Source: Leptospira soteropolitanensis (lineage in GTDB: Bacteria > Spirochaetota > Leptospiria > Leptospirales > Leptospiraceae). From it: DNA of 64,000 bases. The position numbers and the translations under genes were made by a program. The notes beneath the pieces are model-generated. The model did no database searches. It was not told where the DNA came from and worked only from the letters and a program-made list of their open reading frames with translations. The number at the start of each line of letters is the position of its first letter. Position 1 is the stretch's first letter. The stretch lies in NCBI RefSeq assembly GCF_026151655.1, contig NZ_JAMQPN010000008.1, positions 1 to 64,000 of the forward strand, given 5' to 3'. Shown here piece after piece: positions 47,966-56,961 of this stretch.

Positions 47966-49894
47966 ATGAACTCTGAGCCCGCTGAGGATCGAATCTGTTT
48001 GCTCTGCGCCGAACAGCAACTCCCGAATGGGATCACAAGGAACGGTCGGTTCTTCTGCCAAACCTGCGATCGGGAATGGATTTTAGAGAAACGAAAAATT
48101 GCTCGTATCGGAAAGAACATTCTCAGCTCAAAAGAGAAAACAGAATTCCTTTTGGATAATCTTTCTATTTTCAATTCTTCGATGGGTCTTGACGAATTGA
48201 TGCAAAGGTTTGCTGAACTTATATCGGTCCGTCTGAAGCGAGATAAAATCGCAATATTTGTCACAAACTTAGAGTTAGGTGAAATTAAACTAGCCTATTA
48301 TTCGAGCAGGCAAAAAACATTACAACGAGCCATCAAACGAATTACATTAGATTATGATTTAAGTTATGGTATCTTAGTGGAAACTATGGCGAAAGGCGAA
48401 CCTCGCTTTTATAAATTTGCTGACCAAAGCCATCCTTTTTACGATTTTTATTCGAAGCTCACAGGGACAAAATCACAACTAGTTATTCCCATTCTTTACG
48501 CCAATACTGCCGTCGGTATGCTAACTATTGATTATGATGAAGAAGATTACTCCGACTATTTCGAAGACCAAGAAATTTTACAGCTAGTAGTGGGCCAATT
48601 TGCGGTTTCTCTCCGCAATTCATTAATATTTTCTAAATCGGAAAACCAATCTAAAAACTTCCGAAGTTTACATACAGCGGCTCTAACACTAAGCCAACTT
48701 TATTTAAACAATCATGATGAAATGATTCGTATGATTTTATTGACTCTGTCGGGAATTGTGGAGTCTTCCTTAACTTGCCTAATAGAAAGAACATCCGAAT
48801 CATCTAAGGCTAAAATATTTAGACTTTATCGCGATTTGGAGAATTACCAAATCAATACAAACACAACAATGATAGAAGTGGAACTAATTGATCCTCTTTT
48901 ACAAATCAAAGAAACCATTACGATTGATCCTTCCACAAGTGCTTATGTAGAATCCCTTGGGATAGAAGGGAAGGAGTCTATGTTATTTCCACTTACTTTG
49001 GAAAATGGAACCAATTGCGTTTTTATTCTCACCAAACAAGAAAGCCGATTTCCCAATGATGAAATTGAAGCACTCAATGCTTTTGTTTCTTTGGCTAGAA
49101 TCACAATGGAAAATGCCAATTTATACCAAAACCTTTCGAATAAAGAAAGATTAGAAAAAGAAATTGAAATCGCAAAGGAAATCCAAAGCACTCTCTTACC
49201 GAGGAATTCACCTGAAGCCGAAGGTTTTTCGTTTGGTGGTTTTATGGTGCCGGCTCGTGGTATTGGTGGAGACTACTATGATTTTATTTTATCACCCAAT
49301 AGAAATGAACTTTTTATATGTATTGGAGATGTTAGTGGAAAAGGTGTTGCGGCAGGACTCGTTATGGCTACGGTCCGAACCATTCTCCATTCCCTTGTTC
49401 GCGTCAAAGACTCCCCTTGGGAAATTTTAAACGACATTAATAACTATCTTTATGCCAGTTATAAAGAAGCAATGACCCCTAGGTTTATGAGTATGATTTT
49501 ACTCAGATGGAATTTGATCACTGGTGAAGTACAATATTCTGGTGCGGGACATGGAAATTTTTACCACTACCATGCCGATTCAAAATCTCTCTCGGTGATA
49601 GAAACAGAAGGTGTGATCCTAGGAATCCAACCCGATATTTCGGCTTTCCGAAATGAGTCTAAGTTGCGATTTGATTCAGGAGATACCATTCTTTTGTACA
49701 CAGATGGAGTTACAGAAGCACGGAATGCCGATGGAATCGAATTTGGAGAATCTGAATTAAAATCTAATTTTTTTTCCTTTATCTCTTTAGAGCCAAAAAA
49801 CATACTAGAGAAGATCTATTCGGAACTAAAAGAATTTGTCAAAGAACAAGAACAACATGATGATATCACAATGGTGGCAGTGAGAAAGATATGA
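47966..49894 (+). CDS. Zinc-ribbon/GAF/SpoIIE serine phosphatase
   Basis: About 642 residues. The N-terminus has a four-cysteine knuckle (CLLCAEQ and FCQTCDRE) that probably binds zinc, then two GAF-like regions (about 60-210 and 235-390), and a C-terminal PP2C domain with GGDYYDFI, GDVSGKGVAAGLVM, YTDGVTEA and HDDITMV. It is soluble, unlike the membrane phosphatase at 17.7 kb. The start is either 47966 (ATG) or a TTG three codons earlier. tilS overlaps its stop by ATGA. Confidence 0.85.
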   Translation: MNSEPAEDRICLLCAEQQLPNGITRNGRFFCQTCDREWILEKRKIARIGKNILSSKEKTEFLLDNLSIFNSSMGLDELMQRFAELISVRLKRDKIAIFVTNLELGEIKLAYYSSRQKTLQRAIKRITLDYDLSYGILVETMAKGEPRFYKFADQSHPFYDFYSKLTGTKSQLVIPILYANTAVGMLTIDYDEEDYSDYFEDQEILQLVVGQFAVSLRNSLIFSKSENQSKNFRSLHTAALTLSQLYLNNHDEMIRMILLTLSGIVESSLTCLIERTSESSKAKIFRLYRDLENYQINTNTTMIEVELIDPLLQIKETITIDPSTSAYVESLGIEGKESMLFPLTLENGTNCVFILTKQESRFPNDEIEALNAFVSLARITMENANLYQNLSNKERLEKEIEIAKEIQSTLLPRNSPEAEGFSFGGFMVPARGIGGDYYDFILSPNRNELFICIGDVSGKGVAAGLVMATVRTILHSLVRVKDSPWEILNDINNYLYASYKEAMTPRFMSMILLRWNLITGEVQYSGAGHGNFYHYHADSKSLSVIETEGVILGIQPDISAFRNESKLRFDSGDTILLYTDGVTEARNADGIEFGESELKSNFFSFISLEPKNILEKIYSELKEFVKEQEQHDDITMVAVRKI

Positions 49895-51191
49895 TCGCGG
49901 AAATTCCGACTTCAATTGCAAAAATTTTTGAATCTGCGCTAACCAGAATGGGAAACAATCTACCAAAATATTGGGCGGAACAAAAAACACAATTTCTCAT
50001 CGCATACTCTGGCGGAAAAGATTCCTCTATATTAGTTTTGTTTTTCAACTATTTAAAGGAAACCTATCATATCCAAACTCCTTCGCTTTTTTATTTGTCT
50101 CACGGCATTCGGTCTATCGAAACAGAAGAAAAAGAATTATTAGGTTTTTTACGATCCACTGGATTTCCTTATCAATTCGTAAAAAAAAAATCCCAAAACT
50201 TTCTCTTAAACTAAAAAAGGGCTTAGAAGAAACAGGAAGACTCGTTCGTTATCACGAACTGAAAAAAATCACCAATAAACTTCCATCCATAATTCTAACC
50301 GGCCACCATTGTTATGACTATACAGAATCTATTTTCCTGCATTTAACCAGGGGTGGTGGGAAAAAAGCATTTTATACACTTCCTCCTTTTGACGGAGAAC
50401 GATTTTTGCCTTTGGTTTTTTTTGAAGATAAAGAGTTAGCTGTGCTTTATGATTATGTATTGAATCATATGCAGGTGTTCGAAGACGAATCGAACAAAGA
50501 CCCTATTTATAAACGCAACCGTATCCGTATGGACTTATTACCCATATTAGAAAAAGAGAATTGGAACTTCCATAAAATTTATTGGAACTTCCACGATCGG
50601 TCCCAACTCAATCTACAGTTTAATTTAAAAAGGGAACCCATTTCAAAACAAGGTCCACATATTTTTCGTATCCCTCATGAAACATGGACAAGTCTTAATT
50701 TGACTGCAAAAAAAGATCTTATCGATTTTCATTTGAAGTTACTTGGGCATTATCCTCTATACAAATCAGGGTTTGACAATTTCCGGTTACAATCAGAAGG
50801 TGAAAGAGCTTTTTTAGAAAACAAAAACTGTTTTCTATACAAATCAAAGTTTGGTGACCTTTTCATTATTGATAAAAAATCACCAGCATTTAAAAAAGCA
50901 ATTTCCTACCGAGACGGGGAGAACCTTTGTATTGAGTGGAATCAAAATAGGTTTAAGATATCCGATCCTCAGGGAAAATACAGTCTTGGTTCTTGGCATC
51001 ACGGTCAAAAAATACAAATCCGTTCAGGAAATAAGGAAATTTCGGAATGTATGCGGGAAAACGGAATTCCTTTTTTCCTAAGAACCTTTATCCCAATCCT
51101 CTATTTTGATGGGGAACCTATTCAAATTTTGTTTTCTCTCTTTTCAAAAAGTGAAAAGAATTATCCGAAACGAATCTATTTGGAAAGATGA
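49891..51191 (+). CDS. tilS: tRNA(Ile)-lysidine synthase, frame split at A10 run
   Basis: TilS converts C34 of tRNA-Ile(CAU) to lysidine so that AUA is read as isoleucine, and it is normally essential. The first frame (from the ATG overlapping the upstream stop) has the PP-loop motif SGGKDSS at 40-46 and ends at codon 107. The rest of the enzyme, including GHHCYDYTESIFLHLTRGGG and RNRIRMDLLP, continues in the -1 frame. Both meet at ten A residues (50181-50190), after GTA AAA AAA AAA. A -1 slip there, or one extra A, gives an intact 433-residue protein. This is either a sequencing artefact, a mutant, or slippage-dependent expression. engB follows 5 bases later. Confidence 0.8.
50181..50190 (+). 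other. A10 homopolymer at the tilS frame junction
   Basis: Ten consecutive A residues at the exact point where the two tilS frames must be joined. Runs of nine or more A are known sites of transcriptional and translational slippage and also of sequencing miscounts. Confidence 0.9.
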
Positions 51192-51196
51192 GCTAG

Positions 51197-51829
51197 ATGC
51201 ACAAGTATTCTAAAGAAATTCCGTTTCCTGAAACCAAATTCTTCACATCCATTGCCAACTTAAACGAAAAAGAGGAATTAGATTCCATTCCTTCTGTTGC
51301 TTTTATGGGTAGATCCAATTCAGGGAAATCAAGTTTACTAAATGCTCTCTCAAATCATAAGGGTCTTGCAAAAGTTTCAAGAACTCCAGGAAAAACAAAA
51401 CTAATCAATATTTTTAAAACCAAAGAAGGATTTAATCTAATCGACTTACCTGGATTTGGTTATTCAAAAGCCTCTCACAAAGAACACAAAGATATGATGA
51501 AACTTTTGGAAGGTTTCTTAAATACATGGACAAAATTAAAAATTTTATTTATCCTTTGTGACTCTCAAAGAGAATTTCCTGAAGAAGAACTTTCCACAAT
51601 AGAAGTTGCTATGGAAAAAAAAATCAAACCCGTTGTGATTCGAACCAAAATAGATAAACTCAATCAAAGCGAGCAACATCGTGTCCGAACAGAAATGGAA
51701 TCCGCTATGAATGAAATTGGTATCCCCTTTCGAGTCTTTTATATTTCGTCAACAACTGGACGCGGAATTGGAGAGTTAAGGGAGTTTATTGTAGAAAATA
51801 TGGTAAATCAAACAAAAGTATCTAAATAA
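51197..51829 (+). CDS. engB: Ribosome biogenesis GTPase EngB (YihA/YsxC)
   Basis: A 210-residue GTPase needed for assembly of the large ribosomal subunit. G1 GRSNSGKSS (38-46), G2 region TPGKT, G3 DLPGFG and G4 TKID are present, with the conserved EngB N-terminal strand before G1. It lies 5 bases after tilS, a common tRNA/ribosome housekeeping context. Its 3' end overlaps the opposing HExxH gene by 22 bases. Confidence 0.93.
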   Translation: MHKYSKEIPFPETKFFTSIANLNEKEELDSIPSVAFMGRSNSGKSSLLNALSNHKGLAKVSRTPGKTKLINIFKTKEGFNLIDLPGFGYSKASHKEHKDMMKLLEGFLNTWTKLKILFILCDSQREFPEEELSTIEVAMEKKIKPVVIRTKIDKLNQSEQHRVRTEMESAMNEIGIPFRVFYISSTTGRGIGELREFIVENMVNQTKVSK

Positions 51830-52521
51830 TTACCTGAGTTAGATTCTGATTGTATATTTATCATTCCAAATAAATTAGAAGTCATCATCTTACGAAAGTC
51901 TGTAAGTAAAGCAAAAGTTTCTTTTAGTTGTTCTTTGATTCGAAGAAGTCTCACTTCTTCTTCCAATCTCTTTTTTTCTGACTCAATTTCTTTCAAACGT
52001 TCTTCAGAACGAATATCAGAATCTGTTTTTTTGGTTTTTTCCGATTCTAGTTTTGTTTCGAGTTCTTTAATTTTAGATTCCAACTCTTTTTCATGTGTTT
52101 TTTGTATTAACTCTTTTGGATTCAATTTAGTTTTTTCATTCGAATTGGATTTGTTCTCTTCCTCCTCTTTCAACCGAAATAAGTCTTTTATCGATTTTCC
52201 ATCCGAATAAGGAGTGAGAGCGGGATCTTCTTCCGATTGTGATTTTGGGCGAGTGACAGCATGTGTTTCACCACTCACTGCCACCATCCTACCATCTCTT
52301 AACTCATAATTGATTTTTACTTGAACCGACTGAACGTCTCGACCTTCTCGAAAAGCTTCATTTTTGAATTCAGCCGCATGCCCGAGTTCATGAGATATCA
52401 CATGTAAGGCAGAAAGAGATTCAGGAGCACTTTCCAATTGACCATGCCCAACATAGTTCACCCGGCGATCTTTTAAAAGATCTACATTCATGCTTTTGAA
52501 TGGGGACTCGTCGATTCTCAT
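51808..52521 (-). CDS. HExxH putative metallopeptidase with coiled-coil tail
   Basis: A 237-residue protein with a zinc-protease motif His44-Glu-Leu-Gly-His48 (HVISHELGHAAEF). The C-terminal half (about 125-205) is a Lys/Glu-rich coiled coil. The N-terminal part resembles the SprA-related putative metallopeptidase family. No signal peptide or membrane helix is visible, so it is probably cytoplasmic or released with flagellar or other partners. GGTGAGG precedes the ATG. The substrate is unknown. Confidence 0.75.
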   Translation of the reverse strand: MRIDESPFKSMNVDLLKDRRVNYVGHGQLESAPESLSALHVISHELGHAAEFKNEAFREGRDVQSVQVKINYELRDGRMVAVSGETHAVTRPKSQSEEDPALTPYSDGKSIKDLFRLKEEEENKSNSNEKTKLNPKELIQKTHEKELESKIKELETKLESEKTKKTDSDIRSEERLKEIESEKKRLEEEVRLLRIKEQLKETFALLTDFRKMMTSNLFGMINIQSESNSGNYLDTFV

Positions 52522-52596
52522 GTAAACCTCACCACCTAATGGGTACTTCGGTTTGTCTTAAGAAAATATTAGTAAGAAATTAGATTTTTGGAAAGT

Positions 52597-52628
52597 AAAA
52601 ACTCTCCTAAATGCTTAGGAGAGTTTTT
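52597..52628. terminator. Bidirectional terminator hairpin
   Basis: Arms AAAAACTCTCCTAA and TTAGGAGAGTTTTT around an ATGC loop, with U-rich ends in both directions. It closes the leftward lipoprotein/Omp85 transcript. Confidence 0.85.
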
Positions 52629-52650
52629 AAAAATGATTCTTTAGGGACGT

Positions 52651-53331
52651 TTATGGACCGGTGCGAACACAACGGACAAAGTTCCTTTGTGTTTTTACAA
52701 CATTTCTCTGGACTCCATAGGATTGCCGATCGAACGAAATCGCATAGGCAGTTTCGCCAGGAATGTCCTCGTTGTTTGACCAAGCCGTCCAATAGTCTTC
52801 TTCCTGAGTGGAGGGAAAGAACTGAAGGGTAGCCGCACGACCAGGAACCACCAATCTTTGGTATTCTACCACCGTCGGAACTCGCCAAGTAGCTCCCAAA
52901 AAGTTACTATTTTGGCAGGCTGCATACAACTCACTCGAACCAGAAATAGAAATCGAAGAAAAACCTTGGAGCACCTGAGGGAAAGCAATTGAGTTACAAG
53001 CATGCGTTTTAGAATCGCAATACGCAACCTGAGTCGCTCCTGCTCGAGACACATCACCAGGATTAAAAATGGAACCTTGTGCCCCTAAACAGTCGTTATT
53101 TCCAGGACGATAAATTTGTCCATGCGTACACTTTTGCCATACTAAATTGGCAACAGGATCAGTGATAGTTCCATTCCCGTTGTCTCGTAGACTCTGGTTG
53201 GACAGGATCCCTGCAATGAGCAAGTTGGTTTCTTCTGGACTTAAGCCAAAGGTATCTTCTACAGGCTTCATTTCACAGTTCATGAAAAAAGATAAGACCA
53301 AAAGAGCGAAACAATATTGAATTTTTTTCAT
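52651..53331 (-). CDS. DUF1566-like lipoprotein
   Basis: A 226-residue protein. GGAGGGCAGAGC precedes the ATG at 53331, which fixes the start. The signal ends in SFFMNC (Cys19). The mature part has the repeat-like surface domain seen in leptospiral proteins: DNGNGTITDPVANLVWQKC, a run of Cys-flanked loops, ATWRVPTVVEYQRLV, DYWTAWSNNE and FVRCVRTGP. The strong DxxTGLxWxxC-like element and RVPT motif fit the DUF1566 family, common in Leptospira and thought to bind ligands or host/environment surfaces. It starts 13 bases downstream of the Omp85 gene. Confidence 0.8.
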   Translation of the reverse strand: MKKIQYCFALLVLSFFMNCEMKPVEDTFGLSPEETNLLIAGILSNQSLRDNGNGTITDPVANLVWQKCTHGQIYRPGNNDCLGAQGSIFNPGDVSRAGATQVAYCDSKTHACNSIAFPQVLQGFSSISISGSSELYAACQNSNFLGATWRVPTVVEYQRLVVPGRAATLQFFPSTQEEDYWTAWSNNEDIPGETAYAISFDRQSYGVQRNVVKTQRNFVRCVRTGP

Positions 53332-53344
53332 AAGCTCTGCCCTC

Positions 53345-54832
53345 CTAAAATATATGGTTAAAGTTAATGAATGCTTGTCTATCTTCGTTTGAAATTGCAT
53401 AATCAACGTAGATAACAGTTGCTTGGTTCCAAGGAATTCTTAGACCAAGACCTCTAGAGTGTTTGTAATTCTTTAAGTTTGCATCCTCTGTACGATCCCA
53501 AACTCGCCCTACATCATAAAAGGGTACCAATTGAAAGTCAAAGTGTTGACCACCAAACTCGGCTTCCGCGAACTTCCAACGAATTTCAAAGTTAGCAAAA
53601 GCCATTGTTTGTCCAACAAAACGATCTTGTTTGTAACCACGAATGGTAGTTCTACCACCTAAACCAGATTGGTTAGATTCTGTTCCCCACATATTGCGGT
53701 ATTCATAAAACGGTGCATCTCCATTGGTTTGAATCATAGTTCCGCGAGCCGCAATCACAAACTTCTCCAAAATTTCCGGAGGTTTGTTTGTAAACCATTG
53801 AACAGGACTGAGGAAAACACGACCAGATACTAAGTTTTTATTGAATTCTGATGTTGAACCAATCGCCTTAGTCGAACGTTCATGAGTATATTCTAAGAAT
53901 AATCCACGGTTAGGATCCGGCTCGAAGTCACGGGTATCATAAACAATCCCGGCTCGAATTGTGTTTGTATAACCACCGTTAATTCCGTTGATTTTTCCAT
54001 CTTTATCATCACGAGTTAATTTAGTTTCCCCTTGCGGAGTACCTACTGTATTGTCCACACCCAGAAGACCTAAAATACCGTCAGCAGAACCAAACTGAGC
54101 ATCATTATACTTTCCGTCATATCTACGAATGATTTGTTTGGAAAGACGAACGCCCGTTACTGTACGGAGTGTACCTCCGAAAAAGGAATATTCACCGGAA
54201 GTACTAAAGTTAGGATTTTCGATATCGTAACGATTGTATCTATGATCACTGACAACCGGAGCCTCTCCGTATCCCGCATCCCCTGGACGGCGATAACTCA
54301 AATTATCTTCATAGTCAGAAAAAGGTGCGTTCCTTCTGATCCTTCCATTCGGATCATTTCTTTCTAAATAAGACAAAGGTTGGAGAGTATCCTGACCGAT
54401 TCCAAAATATAGGGAGTTCGGGTTTCTATCATAAACTAAGTCGGCACGAAGTCTCCATTTGGTATCGAAGATAAATGGTGCATCCAAACTCAACATGTGG
54501 TAAGGAGCTTGTTTAGTTGTATTAAAATACTGAGCAAAAATACGATAACGATACGGAGTGTATTCAAACAAAGGAGACGATTTCGTTCCGTTGTAAAAAT
54601 AAAGAACACGAGCGCCATACCCAATCCCTACGTTTGGATCAGAGTTAATGAGTGGAAGACCGGTGAAGTATCCCCCCTCTTTTTTGATCTTAAAATCCCG
54701 TTCGCTGAGCCTCTTTTTTTCAGAGATTTCAAACGGAAGGTCCGTACGAGGTGCCCGTTCCTGACCGAGTACCCCATGAAAAAAGGAAAAAAACAAAAGA
54801 AGTGTCAAACTTCTTACAATATGATTATACAT
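53345..54832 (-). CDS. Omp85/BamA-like outer-membrane barrel without POTRA
   Basis: A 495-residue exported protein with signal peptide (SLTLLLFFSFFHGVLGQ). It lacks the POTRA repeats of BamA and TamA and consists mostly of the barrel domain, including the conserved lid motif (TTIRGYKQDRFVGQ) and C-terminal strand ending in Phe (INFNHIF). Such POTRA-less Omp85 proteins occur in leptospires and other spirochaetes. They may be surface secretion or assembly channels. It is followed by the DUF1566-like lipoprotein, and the two may work as a pair. Confidence 0.8.
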   Translation of the reverse strand: MYNHIVRSLTLLLFFSFFHGVLGQERAPRTDLPFEISEKKRLSERDFKIKKEGGYFTGLPLINSDPNVGIGYGARVLYFYNGTKSSPLFEYTPYRYRIFAQYFNTTKQAPYHMLSLDAPFIFDTKWRLRADLVYDRNPNSLYFGIGQDTLQPLSYLERNDPNGRIRRNAPFSDYEDNLSYRRPGDAGYGEAPVVSDHRYNRYDIENPNFSTSGEYSFFGGTLRTVTGVRLSKQIIRRYDGKYNDAQFGSADGILGLLGVDNTVGTPQGETKLTRDDKDGKINGINGGYTNTIRAGIVYDTRDFEPDPNRGLFLEYTHERSTKAIGSTSEFNKNLVSGRVFLSPVQWFTNKPPEILEKFVIAARGTMIQTNGDAPFYEYRNMWGTESNQSGLGGRTTIRGYKQDRFVGQTMAFANFEIRWKFAEAEFGGQHFDFQLVPFYDVGRVWDRTEDANLKNYKHSRGLGLRIPWNQATVIYVDYAISNEDRQAFINFNHIF

Positions 54833-54904
54833 TCTCTACCTATTCGCCAAAGAAACTGCCTTATGGTGGGAAATTTGCAAAATATGTCAAATAGATTCGA
54901 AAAT

Positions 54905-55420
54905 TTATGTTTTTTCCGAATCTATTCTGTGTAAAATCATCAGCACCTCGTCTTGTTGGACAAGTTCACCTTGCGATTTTCGTATCTCTTCCACTCGGCA
55001 TGGATAAGGTGCCTTAACGGCGTTCTCCATTTTCATGGCTTCCAAAATGAGTAGAGTCTCCCCTTGTTTGTGTTCCCGTCCGACTTCCGTAGAGATTTGC
55101 ACTACTTTTCCAGGCATTGGACTTTTGATTTCGGGAGTTGTCTGACCGGAACCTTCATAAGATCGTTCTGCTAGTTTCGCAGTCCAGATTTCGCCTTTCC
55201 AATGCAAAAATACTTCATTCCTTACTTTAAGATATTGTAATATAGATCCATCTTTCATGGTTAAGGTTGCCATCTGTTCTGGGTTCGATGCCTGAATTTC
55301 TTTGGCGATAAAATCATTCATTTGATAAATAATGGAATTGGTTCCTTTGCGAACTCGAACCTCTCTACCGCTTACATGGACTGAGGTTGGACCAGTTTTA
55401 GTTTCGAATAAATAATCCAT
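54905..55420 (-). CDS. Biotin carboxyl carrier (BT-BCCP) subunit
   Basis: A 171-residue protein with a C-terminal biotinyl domain. The target lysine is Lys130 in LEAMKMEN. The N-terminal 95 residues are the helix-and-barrel linker (BT) domain that joins biotin carboxylase and biotin carrier in propionyl- and methylcrotonyl-CoA carboxylase alpha chains. It lies one base after the biotin carboxylase stop, with GGAGACCACC before the ATG, so this is a naturally split alpha subunit. No carboxyltransferase gene is visible nearby, so the acyl-CoA substrate is unknown. Confidence 0.88.
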   Translation of the reverse strand: MDYLFETKTGPTSVHVSGREVRVRKGTNSIIYQMNDFIAKEIQASNPEQMATLTMKDGSILQYLKVRNEVFLHWKGEIWTAKLAERSYEGSGQTTPEIKSPMPGKVVQISTEVGREHKQGETLLILEAMKMENAVKAPYPCRVEEIRKSQGELVQQDEVLMILHRIDSEKT

Positions 55421-55421
55421 A

Positions 55422-56867
55422 TTAGGTGGTCTCCTTGATCCAAGGGTTTCGCGGTTCTTTCGATGCAAATACAGCACCTGCTAAAGCTAGTTTTAACTCT
55501 TCATTAGTTTTGTCTGATAAAAGTTCTTGTTCATTGTCTGCAATAAAGTGAGTGGATACCTTCCCTTCTGCAAATTCTTTTGAGGAAACTAGTTTTTGTA
55601 AAAACTGCAAATTGGTTTTTGGACCAAAAACAATTGTTTCTGACAAACATTCGATTAGGCGATGTATGGCAGTGATTCGATCTTCGCCCCATACAATGAG
55701 TTTTGCAATCATTGGATCGTAATACATTGTAATTTCAGATCCAGAAATAACACCGGAGTCTATCCTTAAATAATCTCTTTTGGGAAAGGAAAGATGATGG
55801 ATTCGTCCCGTAGATGGTAAAAAACCTTCTTTGGGATCTTCTGCATAAATACGTACTTCTAATGCATGTCCTTTTTGCGGAGGAGTTTGTATTTGTGGTA
55901 ATGATTCACCTTGGCAAACACGAATTTGCCATTCCACCAAATCAAGACCCGTTGTCATTTCTGTAACTGGATGTTCTACTTGTAAACGAGTATTCATTTC
56001 TAAAAAATAAAACTCTCCACTTTCACCTAATATGAATTCGACGGTTCCTGCTCCTTCATATTGTACAGATTTTGCAGCCATTACTGCCGCTTCTGACATT
56101 TTTGATTTTAAGTTTGATGGATAATTGGGAGCTGGAGTTTCTTCTACGACTTTTTGGTGTCGTCTTTGTAAAGAACAATCCCTTTCGTGTAAGTGGATGA
56201 TATTTCCTTTGGTATCTCCAAAAATTTGAAACTCCACGTGCCGAGGATTTATAATGTATTTTTCTAATAAAATGCGATCATCACCAAAGGCAGAAAGTGC
56301 TTCCCGTTTTGCAGAAAGAATTCCAGGTTCTAGTTCTTCTGGTGTATTGATCCGCCGCATTCCTTTTCCCCCACCACCGGCACTTGCTTTTGCCATGATA
56401 GGATAACCAATTTTATCAGCTTCTTTTTTGAACACTGACATTTCCTGAGAAGCACCTTCATAACCTGGAACCACAGGAACTCCACTTTTTGCAACTAACA
56501 GACGTGAGCCGATTTTATCACCCATTGCTTCGATTGAATGAGGTTTTGGACCTATAAACCGAATTCCATGTTTTTCCAATTTTGTAGCAAAATCAGTATT
56601 TTCTGATAAAAAACCATATCCCGGATGAACGGCATCAGCTCCAGTTTCTAAACAAGCTTGAATTACCTTATCCACATTTAAGTAGGAAGATCTAGCATCC
56701 GTTCCCCCTAAAGAGAACGCCTCGTCCGCAGACTGAACAAACAAACTCCTGGCATCTGGATCGGAATAAATCGCTACCGTTTTTATTCCCATTTTTTTTG
56801 CGGTTCGAATGACACGTACGGCAATTTCACCGCGATTGGCGATGAGTATTTTTTGGATCGGCTTCAT
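55422..56867 (-). CDS. accC: Biotin carboxylase subunit of acyl-CoA carboxylase
   Basis: A 481-residue ATP-grasp enzyme that carboxylates biotin with bicarbonate and ATP. The N-terminus KILIANRGEIAVRVIRTAKK is the family signature. MAKASAGGGGKGMRR is the glycine-rich ATP lid, HERDCSLQRRHQK and EMNTRLQVEHPVTE are catalytic. Together with the carrier subunit it is the alpha component of an acyl-CoA carboxylase. The symbol is used in the sense of biotin carboxylase; it may be a propionyl-type paralogue instead of fatty-acid AccC. Confidence 0.93.
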   Translation of the reverse strand: MKPIQKILIANRGEIAVRVIRTAKKMGIKTVAIYSDPDARSLFVQSADEAFSLGGTDARSSYLNVDKVIQACLETGADAVHPGYGFLSENTDFATKLEKHGIRFIGPKPHSIEAMGDKIGSRLLVAKSGVPVVPGYEGASQEMSVFKKEADKIGYPIMAKASAGGGGKGMRRINTPEELEPGILSAKREALSAFGDDRILLEKYIINPRHVEFQIFGDTKGNIIHLHERDCSLQRRHQKVVEETPAPNYPSNLKSKMSEAAVMAAKSVQYEGAGTVEFILGESGEFYFLEMNTRLQVEHPVTEMTTGLDLVEWQIRVCQGESLPQIQTPPQKGHALEVRIYAEDPKEGFLPSTGRIHHLSFPKRDYLRIDSGVISGSEITMYYDPMIAKLIVWGEDRITAIHRLIECLSETIVFGPKTNLQFLQKLVSSKEFAEGKVSTHFIADNEQELLSDKTNEELKLALAGAVFASKEPRNPWIKETT

Positions 56868-56961
56868 ATAAGTAGGATCAAAACTAAAGAGCTATGAAAA
56901 TAAATCAACAGAAAGATCGGAAGTCGATTGACCGTCGTCTTCCATAACAAATTCTTTTTTT

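Noticed and set aside
49971..50189. Independent start for the second tilS frame
   Set aside because: The N-terminal part of that frame is a shadow of the first tilS frame, and no ribosome site is visible. Only the sequence from 50190 on belongs to TilS.
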